This document shows positions 1 to 6,357 of a DNA stretch of 7,499 bases, in pieces (within the stretch, counting starts at the first letter, position 1; each line of letters opens with the position of its first letter). Under the pieces are notes generated by a model, which ran no database searches, was not told the DNA's origin, and saw only the letters and a program-made list of their open reading frames with translations. Source of the DNA: Planctomycetota bacterium (lineage in GTDB: Bacteria; Planctomycetota; Phycisphaerae; UBA1845; PWPN01); contig CP070790.1 in assembly GCA_020346805.1 (NCBI GenBank), positions 3,286,982-3,294,480 of the forward strand, read 5' to 3'. The position numbers were made by a program, and so were the translations under genes.

Positions 1-127
1 CCAAAGTAATTAGAACAAAGGCAAATATCACCGCTAACTTGGACTTACAATATGCCTCTATATCACAAGCCCGCAGGTTTGACGGCATGAACCAATTAAC
101 CGCACTATTCAACTTGGAGGTAAGCAT
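1..127 (-). CDS. N-terminus of a probable integral membrane protein, cut by the left edge
   Basis: An ATG at 127-125 opens a frame that stays open for 42 codons to the window edge. The peptide begins MLTSKLNSAVNWFMPSNL, continues with a charged, cysteine-containing stretch (CDIEAYCKSK) and runs into a hydrophobic segment, LAVIFAFVLITL, that looks like the start of a membrane helix. The order 'W-F-x-P-x-x-L-R, then a basic patch, then a helix' resembles the start of multi-pass membrane sensors such as histidine kinases or cyclases; this is an impression, since no catalytic domain is in view. An in-frame ATG at 163-161 would add 12 residues (MINLLNVHQKSK), with an in-frame stop just upstream at 175-173. 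Neither start has a good Shine-Dalgarno sequence. The gene is co-directional with the rest but lies beyond a long AT-rich gap, so it is probably a separate unit. Confidence 0.45.
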   Translation of the reverse strand, partial: MLTSKLNSAVNWFMPSNLRACDIEAYCKSKLAVIFAFVLITL

Positions 128-163
128 TTTACTCTTTTGATGAACATTTAACAGATTTATCAT

Positions 164-521
164 AGCGGACCACTAAATTACCAGACCATGCTCAAGATAT
201 TTTTCATCCGTGTAATTAACCCCAATCATTTGTCATAGCTTTATATATCCCACGATTATGGGTAATCGGGCGCAGTATTCTTTTTGCCAAACTCAAATCA
301 AGCAATTCGCGCAAAAATAATTCCCGGCTGTAACTAATACATCGGGTCCAATGGAAGGTCATATTAGGAAGAGACTAACTAATAAGTGCATGTCTAGCAG
401 CATCGTCCTATAATTCACAATTCCCGTGAATAAATATACTCTACCAAATAATTTCCATCCGGAATCAATGTCCTAAAATATGGTTATCGGGTTAGACGAA
501 TGACATTACTTTTTATATCAC
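164..521. other. AT-rich intergenic region without a recognisable gene
   Basis: About 360 bp separate the stop of the DUF6807 gene from the next minus-strand gene. The stretch is visibly richer in A and T than the coding sequence to its right, and no frame has coding character. It holds a bulged hairpin at 249-270 and a short weak inverted repeat, ATTCAC/GTGAAT, at 413-418 and 426-431. I see no GC-rich hairpin followed by a T-run on the minus strand, so no intrinsic terminator for the upstream genes can be called. The promoter of the left-edge gene should lie here, but no convincing -35/-10 pair is visible. Confidence 0.6.
249..270. repeat. Bulged inverted repeat (hairpin) in the intergenic region
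   Basis: CCC at 249-251 and GATTA at 254-258 pair with TAATC at 263-267 and GGG at 268-270. This gives eight base pairs with a two-base bulge (AC, 252-253) and a four-base loop (TGGG). It lies about 90-120 bp upstream of the left-edge gene and about 250 bp beyond the DUF6807 stop. No T-run follows on either strand within the expected distance. It could be an operator-like dyad or an RNA hairpin in a leader or trailer; chance is also possible in AT-rich DNA. Confidence 0.3.
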
Positions 522-1511
522 TTATTTTGAAGGATTTGTTGTAGGCAACTCGATCCAGCGCTTATACAGCTTGTCGATCGTTTCTGACTCGACATGACCG
601 TCCCAAACCGCCAATCCATACCGTAACCGCAAAGGCTCTGCGGCCGATACTTCGACCGGATTCTTCGGCAAATCAAGAGTCGCGCTTATATAGGCAAAAT
701 TCTCTGTCATGGTAAACCACGTTGCCGGATGACGAACATTTTTTGGATAATCGAACACCGCCACGGTAACCGGTTTGCCGTCGGCCAGGGCTTTATATGC
801 ACACCATGAAGACCTGTCTTTGTTTGTCCCCTCCACTCCGGTTTTACCGTCGGCATTGATGAAATCACCGCCAACGTCCATGGATTGGACGAAACGTACA
901 CCCAAGCCATAATATCTAACGCCGGTGATTGATGCGGACGATTTATCGGCGGGCAGTTCAAATTGGGAATTCCAGGTCAGCAGCGACGCCCCCAAAATTT
1001 TTGCTCGGTAAGTTTCAATGGTGCGGTACTCATGAATAACTGACTTTTTATCCGCAGGATTAATCCAGTCGACAACATCGGTAACCGCAGCACGCTGCAG
1101 TCCTTTTTGTGTATCCTGAATCCAATCGGCAAACTCACGATGCACCTGTTTGCCGCAGTTTTTTTCTTCCGCCCAAAAGTTAACCTCGTCAACGGTAAGA
1201 CCCAACATCAATGCATGGTGGTGTTTGTGATCGTGGGGAGAATCACGAAGAATATTGACGCCCCAGGGGGTACGGAATTCCTGCACATAAGATTTAAACG
1301 GCACATCAGCATATCTATACCTGACCAGAGGCTTACCGCCCTCGGGAGAATTGCCCGCGTAAAAACATACGCTGGCCTCGTCCTTTTCGACACGAAAAGC
1401 TTTTCCCCCATCCGGTATCGAACATCCCGCCAGCAGTAAGGTTATAAAAACGGATACTAAAATACGACATGCCGCCCGATTCATGAACATAAGTTGTGTT
1501 GTACTTGTCAC
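522..1511 (-). CDS. DUF6807 (PmoA-like) family lipoprotein
   Basis: A predicted exported lipoprotein of 329 residues from a GTG start. The N-terminus has two Arg, then a hydrophobic run ending in the lipobox LAGC (Cys30), so lipidation and membrane anchoring outside the cytoplasm are expected. The family call rests on the segment at about residues 76-114: FRTPWGV followed by a DHKHHH cluster (94-99) and NFWAE, which matches the 'TP-x-G ... DHxHHR ... FW' signature I know from DUF6807, which Pfam named PmoA. Later blocks also fit: GVRYYGLGVRF (about 197-207) and VFDYPKN with HPATW (about 252-265). Despite the Pfam name there is no reason to link it to methane oxidation; such genes often sit beside Gfo/Idh/MocA genes in polysaccharide-degrading bacteria. 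The His cluster could bind metal or substrate. It follows the cytochrome gene after 59 bp and is the last gene of the co-directional run. Its function is not known to me. Confidence 0.8.
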   Translation of the reverse strand: MTSTTQLMFMNRAACRILVSVFITLLLAGCSIPDGGKAFRVEKDEASVCFYAGNSPEGGKPLVRYRYADVPFKSYVQEFRTPWGVNILRDSPHDHKHHHALMLGLTVDEVNFWAEEKNCGKQVHREFADWIQDTQKGLQRAAVTDVVDWINPADKKSVIHEYRTIETYRAKILGASLLTWNSQFELPADKSSASITGVRYYGLGVRFVQSMDVGGDFINADGKTGVEGTNKDRSSWCAYKALADGKPVTVAVFDYPKNVRHPATWFTMTENFAYISATLDLPKNPVEVSAAEPLRLRYGLAVWDGHVESETIDKLYKRWIELPTTNPSK

Positions 1512-1519
1512 AATTATTG

Positions 1520-1524
1520 CTCCC
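1520..1524 (-). promoter_or_regulatory. Shine-Dalgarno site favouring a GTG start for the DUF6807 gene
   Basis: GGGAG on the minus strand lies exactly 8 bases upstream of an in-frame GTG at 1511-1509. The in-frame ATG codons at 1526, 1490 and 1484 have no comparable site. The 8-base spacing matches the other genes here. The GTG start gives a signal peptide of ordinary length ending at the LAGC lipobox; the ATG at 1484 would give a shorter one of 21 residues and remains possible. Confidence 0.6.
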
Positions 1525-1570
1525 ATTAATCACAAGAATCTGCATGGCAAATAAACATCTTGCAGGCAAA

Positions 1571-2152
1571 TCATTCCGTCGGAAACTGTATTTGATGAGG
1601 CGCAAGTATGGCATGGTTGCCGTGACAGTCGGTACAGATGGAATTGTTACTGATCATGCGCCCGTTCGGTCGGTATTTGCCCGACCATTTTTTCAAGAAC
1701 AGATCGTATACTTCGTCTTTGGGGTGTTCTTCTTCCTTATGGCAGTTTGTGCAGAAGGCAACAATCTCCAACCTGCCGAAAAGGAAATCCGGAAAAAGAA
1801 TATTCAACTCATCTCCGCCGTGGTCTTCCGAAGGGCCGTGGCAGCCGGTACAGCCGACACCCCCCTCCTCGTGTTTTAGCGAAAGCTCCTCCTCCGCAAA
1901 ATCGTTGTGGCAAACCAGGCATGCGGAGTTATCCGCCGGCTTCGCGGGTTTGGCAGAAACAGCTTCAATAATTCGCCCCAAGTGATCGGAAAGCGGATCT
2001 TTTTTGCCGCTTGATGCCGTATCACCCACAGTTGTTTCCGGCTTAACTGGTTGCCCTTCCTCAGAACAACCGTCCATCATAAAAAATCCACTGGAAATCA
2101 ATAATACTATAAGTAAAGAACCAATATTTCGTTTTAAACATCGCCAAGCCAA
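1571..2152 (-). CDS. Tetraheme c-type cytochrome, probable lipoprotein
   Basis: A 193-residue exported electron-transfer protein. Four CxxCH haem-attachment motifs are visible: CLVCH (78-82), CTGCH (101-105), CTNCH (134-138) and CTDCH (173-177). Several other histidines (94, 111, 143, 180, 186) could be distal axial ligands, so bis-His haems are plausible. The N-terminus has basic residues, a hydrophobic run and then MMDGC (Cys29): lipobox-like, but with Asp at -2, which is unusual; it may be a lipoprotein or an uncleaved anchor. A low-complexity linker (about 30-75) precedes the haem domain. The CHGPSEDHGG and CHGNHA contexts resemble small multiheme cytochromes of the c7/c554-like kind, but I cannot name the subfamily. 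The start is TTG, supported by GGAG 8 bases upstream. The gene lies 91 bp after the AKR-like gene. It may pass electrons from neighbouring exported oxidoreductases, which is inference. Confidence 0.88.
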   Translation of the reverse strand: MAWRCLKRNIGSLLIVLLISSGFFMMDGCSEEGQPVKPETTVGDTASSGKKDPLSDHLGRIIEAVSAKPAKPADNSACLVCHNDFAEEELSLKHEEGGVGCTGCHGPSEDHGGDELNILFPDFLFGRLEIVAFCTNCHKEEEHPKDEVYDLFLKKWSGKYRPNGRMISNNSICTDCHGNHAILAPHQIQFPTE

Positions 2153-2160
2153 TATCGTGT

Positions 2161-2164
2161 CTCC
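2161..2164 (-). promoter_or_regulatory. Shine-Dalgarno site supporting the TTG start of the cytochrome gene
   Basis: GGAG lies 8 bases upstream of the TTG at 2152-2150. No in-frame ATG or GTG occurs before the hydrophobic signal segment; the first ATG codons (residues 25-26) sit at its end, so using them would destroy the signal needed for haem attachment outside the cytoplasm. The site therefore decides the start. Confidence 0.65.
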
Positions 2165-2192
2165 GTATTTACATAACCAAATGATTAAGGAT

Positions 2193-2205
2193 CGGGAACT
2201 TCCCG
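2193..2205. repeat. Short perfect dyad CGGGAA-C-TTCCCG between the AKR-like and cytochrome genes
   Basis: Six bases on each side of one central base are perfectly inverted, about 40 bp upstream of the cytochrome start. It could be a regulator-binding site or a small hairpin in the messenger. No T-run follows, so it is not a terminator. One or two such dyads are expected by chance in a window of this length; only its intergenic position makes it worth listing. Confidence 0.25.
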
Positions 2206-2243
2206 CACTCTGTAAGTATTCCTGCCTTTATATCATCAGCGAT

Positions 2244-3383
2244 CTACACATACTCCCATTCTGTCTTTAGCCACTGATAATTTTCAGGCAGGTTTGCCCA
2301 CATCTCATCGACCGTCTGCTGTAATCGCTGGGTTTCCGCCAGTTCGAGCTTACGGCGTTCCTGTACTGCCTTGGCGGCATTGCGAACCTGATCGGCAGTT
2401 ATCAGACCGGGAATCGCCGCGGTAAGGGCGTCGTTCTGTAATACGTAGCGCAGGGTCATGCGCGCCCGTTCATCGTCTTCCTTCTTGGTGGCCGAGTCAG
2501 GCATGCCCCGGGATTTAAAGACCGAACCACTGGCAAACGGCTTGATACCAACCCATCCCACTCGGTTCTTTTTCACTGCATCGATCAGACTATAGATACC
2601 AATCTCTTTCGGGTTGCGTTTTTCGGTAATACCCTTCCAGCCATCCTTACCGGGTTCCACCCGGGCATGGGCCTTTTTCGAACCAGCCGTATAGGGAACC
2701 ACGACTACCTGGATGTGTGTTGGATAGGTCTCAATCATGCGGATGGCCCAGTCATGTTTGTGGGTGGATAAACCGCCGAAACGAACTTTGCCCGCTTTTA
2801 TCGCCTTTTCCAGGGCTCCCACTATCGCCTCCTCATGTGCTACCGTATGATTGGTGCTGGGCGTCCAGTAGCAGGTCGGTCGCCACAGGTCGACATACTC
2901 CAGCTTGGCCTGCCCCATCATGTCGTCCAGCGATTCGAGCAGCTTTTCCATGGTCTGCCACTCCGGGAAGCGCATTTCGTGCTCGTAATATGAATAGCCG
3001 AAGTACATCTTGTCTCGGCGACCCCGCAGGGCGGCGGAATAGGCCTGAACCTCCTGGCCGGTACAGGCATCAATATAATTTATCCCGCAATCGATGCAGG
3101 CACTGACCACCTCACGGCGATTCCTGGCGAAATCTTCGGTGCCGAACTTGTATGGAATCTTCTTCCAATGTCCTCCCAGGCTGACTGCCGATATCCACAG
3201 GCCCGTCTTGCCCAGTGTGCGATACTCCATTTTTTCATTGTAGCTGCGGGTCTTCTCGGCTGCGGGCTGAGTTGCCGGTGAACCCTGGGCCGCCTCGGCG
3301 GCACTCATCCCCACCGCAATACCGGCAGCCGCTACCGTGGTATCCCTAACAAACTTTCGTCTGGTAATTTCATTCCCTGCCAT
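2244..3383 (-). CDS. Tat-exported aldo/keto reductase-like protein with a degenerate catalytic tetrad
   Basis: 379 residues. The N-terminus carries a twin-arginine motif, TRRKFVRD (7-14), then an Ala-rich hydrophobic stretch ending near AEA-A (29-32), so export in folded form is predicted. The rest follows the AKR barrel: YRTLGKTGLWISAVSLGG (54-71), INYIDA (101-106), a YVDLW strand (163-167), RFGGLSTH (201-208), GIKPFASG (279-286) and AAIPGLITADQV (322-333), the last two in the nicotinamide-cofactor region. Of the Asp-Tyr-Lys-His tetrad only Asp105 is plain. The Tyr position falls in CTGQE, the Lys position aligns with Ser131 (YFGYS) and the His position with Thr170 (DLWRPT). No C-terminal iron-sulfur Cys cluster is present. 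It may bind a cofactor or sugar without classical carbonyl reduction, or catalyse something else. AGGAG sits 9 bases before the ATG. It opens the second half of the cluster after a 229-bp gap. Confidence 0.85.
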   Translation of the reverse strand: MAGNEITRRKFVRDTTVAAAGIAVGMSAAEAAQGSPATQPAAEKTRSYNEKMEYRTLGKTGLWISAVSLGGHWKKIPYKFGTEDFARNRREVVSACIDCGINYIDACTGQEVQAYSAALRGRRDKMYFGYSYYEHEMRFPEWQTMEKLLESLDDMMGQAKLEYVDLWRPTCYWTPSTNHTVAHEEAIVGALEKAIKAGKVRFGGLSTHKHDWAIRMIETYPTHIQVVVVPYTAGSKKAHARVEPGKDGWKGITEKRNPKEIGIYSLIDAVKKNRVGWVGIKPFASGSVFKSRGMPDSATKKEDDERARMTLRYVLQNDALTAAIPGLITADQVRNAAKAVQERRKLELAETQRLQQTVDEMWANLPENYQWLKTEWEYV

Positions 3384-3612
3384 TGTTAATTTCTCCTGTT
3401 CCTTTATCCAGAGGACATGCCCTTAACCAACGAGCCGAAAACAAACCCGCAACCGGATTTATCCGACATCCCCCAAATATGTTATGCAGGCGGCGCATCA
3501 CCTGAAGGTTCTATGATAACCAATCCACCCGCCGAAGGAAACCTTACCCCTCAACAACGAAAACCGTATTAAACCTATTTAAATCTGGGAAATTCAATCA
3601 ACAAAGAAAAGT
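3384..3612. other. Longest gap inside the gene run, between the EKP-type and AKR-like genes
   Basis: These 229 bp may hold a promoter for the AKR-like, cytochrome and DUF6807 genes, since the other internal gaps are 59-109 bp. I see a short dyad, CGGAT-TT-ATCCG, at 3454-3465 and GTTAT/ATAAC arms at 3481-3485 and 3516-3520. There is no clear sigma-70 promoter and no hairpin with a T-run. No coding frame is supported. Confidence 0.4.
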
Positions 3613-4926
3613 CTATAGAATTACTTTTTCCTTCTGGGCGTCGAATCGTGCCACCTTATCGCTTAACCAGCTCACCATGGCCATATGTATCGGCGTTTGT
3701 ACATAATAGGCCAAATCGGCGGGACTGGCCGTTTGCTTTTTACGATTACGAATACACGAGAAAAATTCCCCATAGTATCTTTCCATATTGGCCGGATGTT
3801 CCACGGGAAAGGTCATTTCTTTTTTGCCGAGCAACGGCTGTTGTCGACCTCGCGCCGGCGTGTATCTGATGATATTACCTTCAAGGGTGAGTGTACCCTC
3901 CCATCCGCGAATAACCGGAGATCGACCCGGATAATAACCCCAATTACCCTGATGGTTGTTACCTTGCGTCCCCACAACAACCAACGATATTTTCTCCGGA
4001 TAGTCGATTAGGATATTGAATGTGTCGGGAACTTCGCGTTCCGGATAACGGAATATGCCCCCCGTGGCAACCACCTTGCTGGGAAACTTTACACCGAGCA
4101 TCATAATTACCTGGGTCATCAGATGCGGATAATTATCGGTTGCCGGCCCGCCCGAATAATCCATGTACATGCGCCAACGGAAAAACCTGCTGACATCAAA
4201 GGGGCGTTTGGGTGAATCGCCGAGAAACGCCTCCCAATTCAGATTCGGTCCGGGTTTGGCATCGGGATCGTCGATGCGCATGCCTCTTTCCGCCCAATCA
4301 CCCAAGCGAAAATAACCGCACTCGGCATGTATGGGTTGACCGATCAGACCGTCCTCGATCAATTTCCTGGCCTGCCGGTATGCGGAATCCGACATGTATT
4401 GAGTGCCAAGTAGTAATACCCGATCGGATTCCGCCACCACCTCGACCACTTTCTTGGCCAACTCAAACTGCCGCCAGTGGGTAATTGGCTTTTCGCAATA
4501 AACATCTTTGCCGGCCTTGACGGCGTCAATAGTCTGATAGCCGTGGTGATGGTCCGGCGTACAAATAAAGACGGCATCTACATTACGGTCGGCAAGCAAT
4601 TCGCGATAATCGAAATAGCTCTTTCCGGAGAATTTCTCTACCATCCATTCCATTCGAGGCCGATAGGCATCGTTGAATGCCACGAATTCAATATTTTCCC
4701 CGTTCTCTTTCATAGGTACCAGTCTGCTCAGGTGGGTGCCTGTCCTGTTGCCGCAACCAATAAATCCAATATTGATCCGATCATTAGCCCCCAAAGCCTT
4801 GGCCAACGTCCGGCCGGGCGCCAGCGTCGTCACGCCGACTGATGCAGCGATCGCTCCGGTATTTTTCATAAAATCCCGGCGCGTTTTTCTATTGACTTTA
4901 CCTGATTGATTTATTCTTCGAGCCAT
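3613..4926 (-). CDS. Tat-exported Gfo/Idh/MocA family oxidoreductase with canonical EKP motif
   Basis: 437 residues from the ATG at 4926. A long basic N-terminal region leads to the twin-arginine motif TRRDFMK (15-21) and a hydrophobic stretch (GAIAASVGVTTLAPG), so Tat export is predicted. The Rossmann domain begins at INIGFIGCGNRTGTHL (about 51-66), with a dinucleotide-binding GxxGxGxxxG pattern. FICTPDHHH (about 120-128) and CEKPITHW (144-151) follow; the Lys of EKP is the usual catalytic or cofactor-contacting residue of the family. The C-terminal domain has SGGPATDNYPHL (about 258-269), matching the family's GG...D...H pattern. Members oxidise or reduce a hydroxyl or keto group of sugars, inositols and related compounds with NAD(P); the substrate here is unknown. 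It starts 65 bp after the upstream paralogue ends. Unlike that pair it keeps EKP, so it probably does a different step. Confidence 0.9.
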   Translation of the reverse strand: MARRINQSGKVNRKTRRDFMKNTGAIAASVGVTTLAPGRTLAKALGANDRINIGFIGCGNRTGTHLSRLVPMKENGENIEFVAFNDAYRPRMEWMVEKFSGKSYFDYRELLADRNVDAVFICTPDHHHGYQTIDAVKAGKDVYCEKPITHWRQFELAKKVVEVVAESDRVLLLGTQYMSDSAYRQARKLIEDGLIGQPIHAECGYFRLGDWAERGMRIDDPDAKPGPNLNWEAFLGDSPKRPFDVSRFFRWRMYMDYSGGPATDNYPHLMTQVIMMLGVKFPSKVVATGGIFRYPEREVPDTFNILIDYPEKISLVVVGTQGNNHQGNWGYYPGRSPVIRGWEGTLTLEGNIIRYTPARGRQQPLLGKKEMTFPVEHPANMERYYGEFFSCIRNRKKQTASPADLAYYVQTPIHMAMVSWLSDKVARFDAQKEKVIL

Positions 4927-4934
4927 TTCCGCTT

Positions 4935-4939
4935 CCTCC
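4935..4939 (-). promoter_or_regulatory. Shine-Dalgarno site fixing the ATG start of the EKP-type oxidoreductase
   Basis: GGAGG lies 8 bases upstream of the ATG at 4926-4924. The open frame extends further to a TTG at 4950, but that codon would put this near-perfect site inside the coding region, so the ATG is preferred. Confidence 0.8.
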
Positions 4940-4991
4940 GTTCTGAGCAAATATGAGGAATTTCGTACAATAACTGACTAATATACTTAGG

Positions 4992-6248
4992 TCAGGTTTT
5001 TCTGTCGAAGTTCGGCACTTTCAACTGTTCGCCGTCTTTAAGAGCACTTTGATGAGCAATTATGCCGGGAACCGTCATGGCCAGCGATTCATACAGATCG
5101 ATTTCAGGTTCCCGTTCTTCCAGCAATGCATTGATGAACTCGGCCGATATAAACACCGCGGAACCGCCATGACCCGAGGCGAGACGCATGGAATCGGGCA
5201 GCATTTCCGAAGTCTTCCAGTACTCGGGAATCTGCACCGCCCCCCCCTTACCATCCGGAGGCAGCTTGGCATTACCATGTACCTGGTAAAGGGCCATGTA
5301 TAGTGCGCCCTTACTTCCAATCCATTGAGCGCGCTCGCCTCCGGACCGAACTTTCCAGAAAACGTTACATCGGCACATGTTGCCCTTATTGGTTTTCATC
5401 ATGGCCGCTTCATTCCAGAATGGATTGTTATATCTGTTGTCCTTCAATACCGGGCTGTCGGGATTACCATATCCCAGACAGGATACCTTGGTGATGCGTT
5501 CGCCGGTCACCCCCGTTAAAAAACCGAGTGAATGCGTTGGATAGTGCATCGGCGGCAGCCCCCAGCGCCAGGTACGCTTGCCGTCCGGCATCCGGAAAAG
5601 GGTACCTTTATTCTCGGGAGTAGTATGCATGTTCGCAAAGTTATGGTAATACTCCGCCTCAGAATAGATTAATTCTCCGAACTCACCCGCCTTATACATA
5701 TTACGGGCGTAAATGGTCGGTTGACGATACCAGCTCGACTCGGCCATCATGTATTTCAAGCCGGTTTTTCCCTTTACTTCTTTCATCATCTCGGCCTCTT
5801 GAACGGACATGCAGGCCGGACAGGCCGAAACTACATGCCAACCGCGTTCCATGCACATCTTGACGTGCTTGGCGTGATCGGGAGCCCCGGAAAAGATAGC
5901 CACCGCATCGATATCTTTGGCCTTTTTTATCATCTCCTCCAATGAATCGTAGACCGCATCGCATAGATAATTTTTACGGAGGGTATCCCGCCGTTCAGGC
6001 CGCAGATCGGTCACCCCGGTTACCTTGCAATTAGGATGTTGATGCCAGTGAAAATGGGCACCGAATCCGCCGCCCACCACCCCCATGCGGATAACTTTAC
6101 CGGCGCTGGCTGGGTAAGCCCGACCGACTTTAGTCAGCAATCCGGTCGAGGCCAGCAATGCGGTTGATCCCGTCCAGTTCAAAAACACGCGACGCGAAAT
6201 CTCTTCCGTCCCTCCCTGCCCGGCAATTTTATCTATCCTCTCGTTCAT
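4992..6248 (-). CDS. Tat-exported Gfo/Idh/MocA protein with GH109-like active-site pattern
   Basis: 418 residues. The signal carries SRRVFLNWTG (18-27), a good twin-arginine motif, followed by a hydrophobic stretch to about residue 48. The Rossmann fold starts at IRMGVVGGGFG (53-63). Where most family members have EKP this protein has SACPAC (141-146), so the usual Lys is gone. From memory, GH109 NAD+-dependent glycosidases have VPAA here, plus active-site Glu, Tyr-x-His and YPTH. This protein has Glu170 (KYMMAE), Y-Y-H at 200-202, YPTH at 236-239 and GHGGS at 359-363, in the same order. GH109 enzymes cleave glycosides by transient oxidation at C3 with a bound NAD. I infer a GH109-related or C3-redox role, not a specific glycosidase. 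AGGAG lies 8 bases before the ATG. It starts 109 bp after its tandem paralogue ends. Confidence 0.85.
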   Translation of the reverse strand: MNERIDKIAGQGGTEEISRRVFLNWTGSTALLASTGLLTKVGRAYPASAGKVIRMGVVGGGFGAHFHWHQHPNCKVTGVTDLRPERRDTLRKNYLCDAVYDSLEEMIKKAKDIDAVAIFSGAPDHAKHVKMCMERGWHVVSACPACMSVQEAEMMKEVKGKTGLKYMMAESSWYRQPTIYARNMYKAGEFGELIYSEAEYYHNFANMHTTPENKGTLFRMPDGKRTWRWGLPPMHYPTHSLGFLTGVTGERITKVSCLGYGNPDSPVLKDNRYNNPFWNEAAMMKTNKGNMCRCNVFWKVRSGGERAQWIGSKGALYMALYQVHGNAKLPPDGKGGAVQIPEYWKTSEMLPDSMRLASGHGGSAVFISAEFINALLEEREPEIDLYESLAMTVPGIIAHQSALKDGEQLKVPNFDRKT

Positions 6249-6357
6249 ATTTGCGACTCCTTATTCAGGCGATTAATTGGAGAGAAATCAAAGTACCAGT
6301 AATCTCATAAACATTTTATATCAATCACGCCAGTAATAATATCGAAGATTACACAAG

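Noticed and set aside
3..140. Plus-strand open frame at the left edge ending in a stop at 138-140
   Set aside because: It overlaps the minus-strand frame, has no recognisable domain, and the minus-strand peptide has the more protein-like layout of basic N-terminus followed by a membrane helix. It cannot be fully excluded.
413..431. Inverted repeat ATTCAC/GTGAAT as terminator of the gene run
   Set aside because: The stem is short and AT-rich, and no T-run follows on the minus strand.
1496..1879. Plus-strand open frame opposite the cytochrome gene
   Set aside because: It is antisense to a gene with four CxxCH motifs and has no family resemblance of its own.
3685..4011. Plus-strand open frames opposite the EKP-type oxidoreductase (also near 4477-4842)
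   Set aside because: They are shadows of a well-supported gene, with no domains and no ribosome binding sites.
5877..5894. The residue string GAPDH (120-125 region, also in the paralogue)
   Set aside because: It is only the letters of a Rossmann-fold loop (usual family form TPDHxH), not a link to glyceraldehyde-3-phosphate dehydrogenase.
6294..6337. Direct repeat CCAGTAAT (6296-6303 and 6330-6337) and TTGATA/TATAAA-like boxes between the two paralogues
   Set aside because: An 8-base repeat in AT-rich DNA is weak evidence, and no -35/-10 pair with proper spacing could be assembled.
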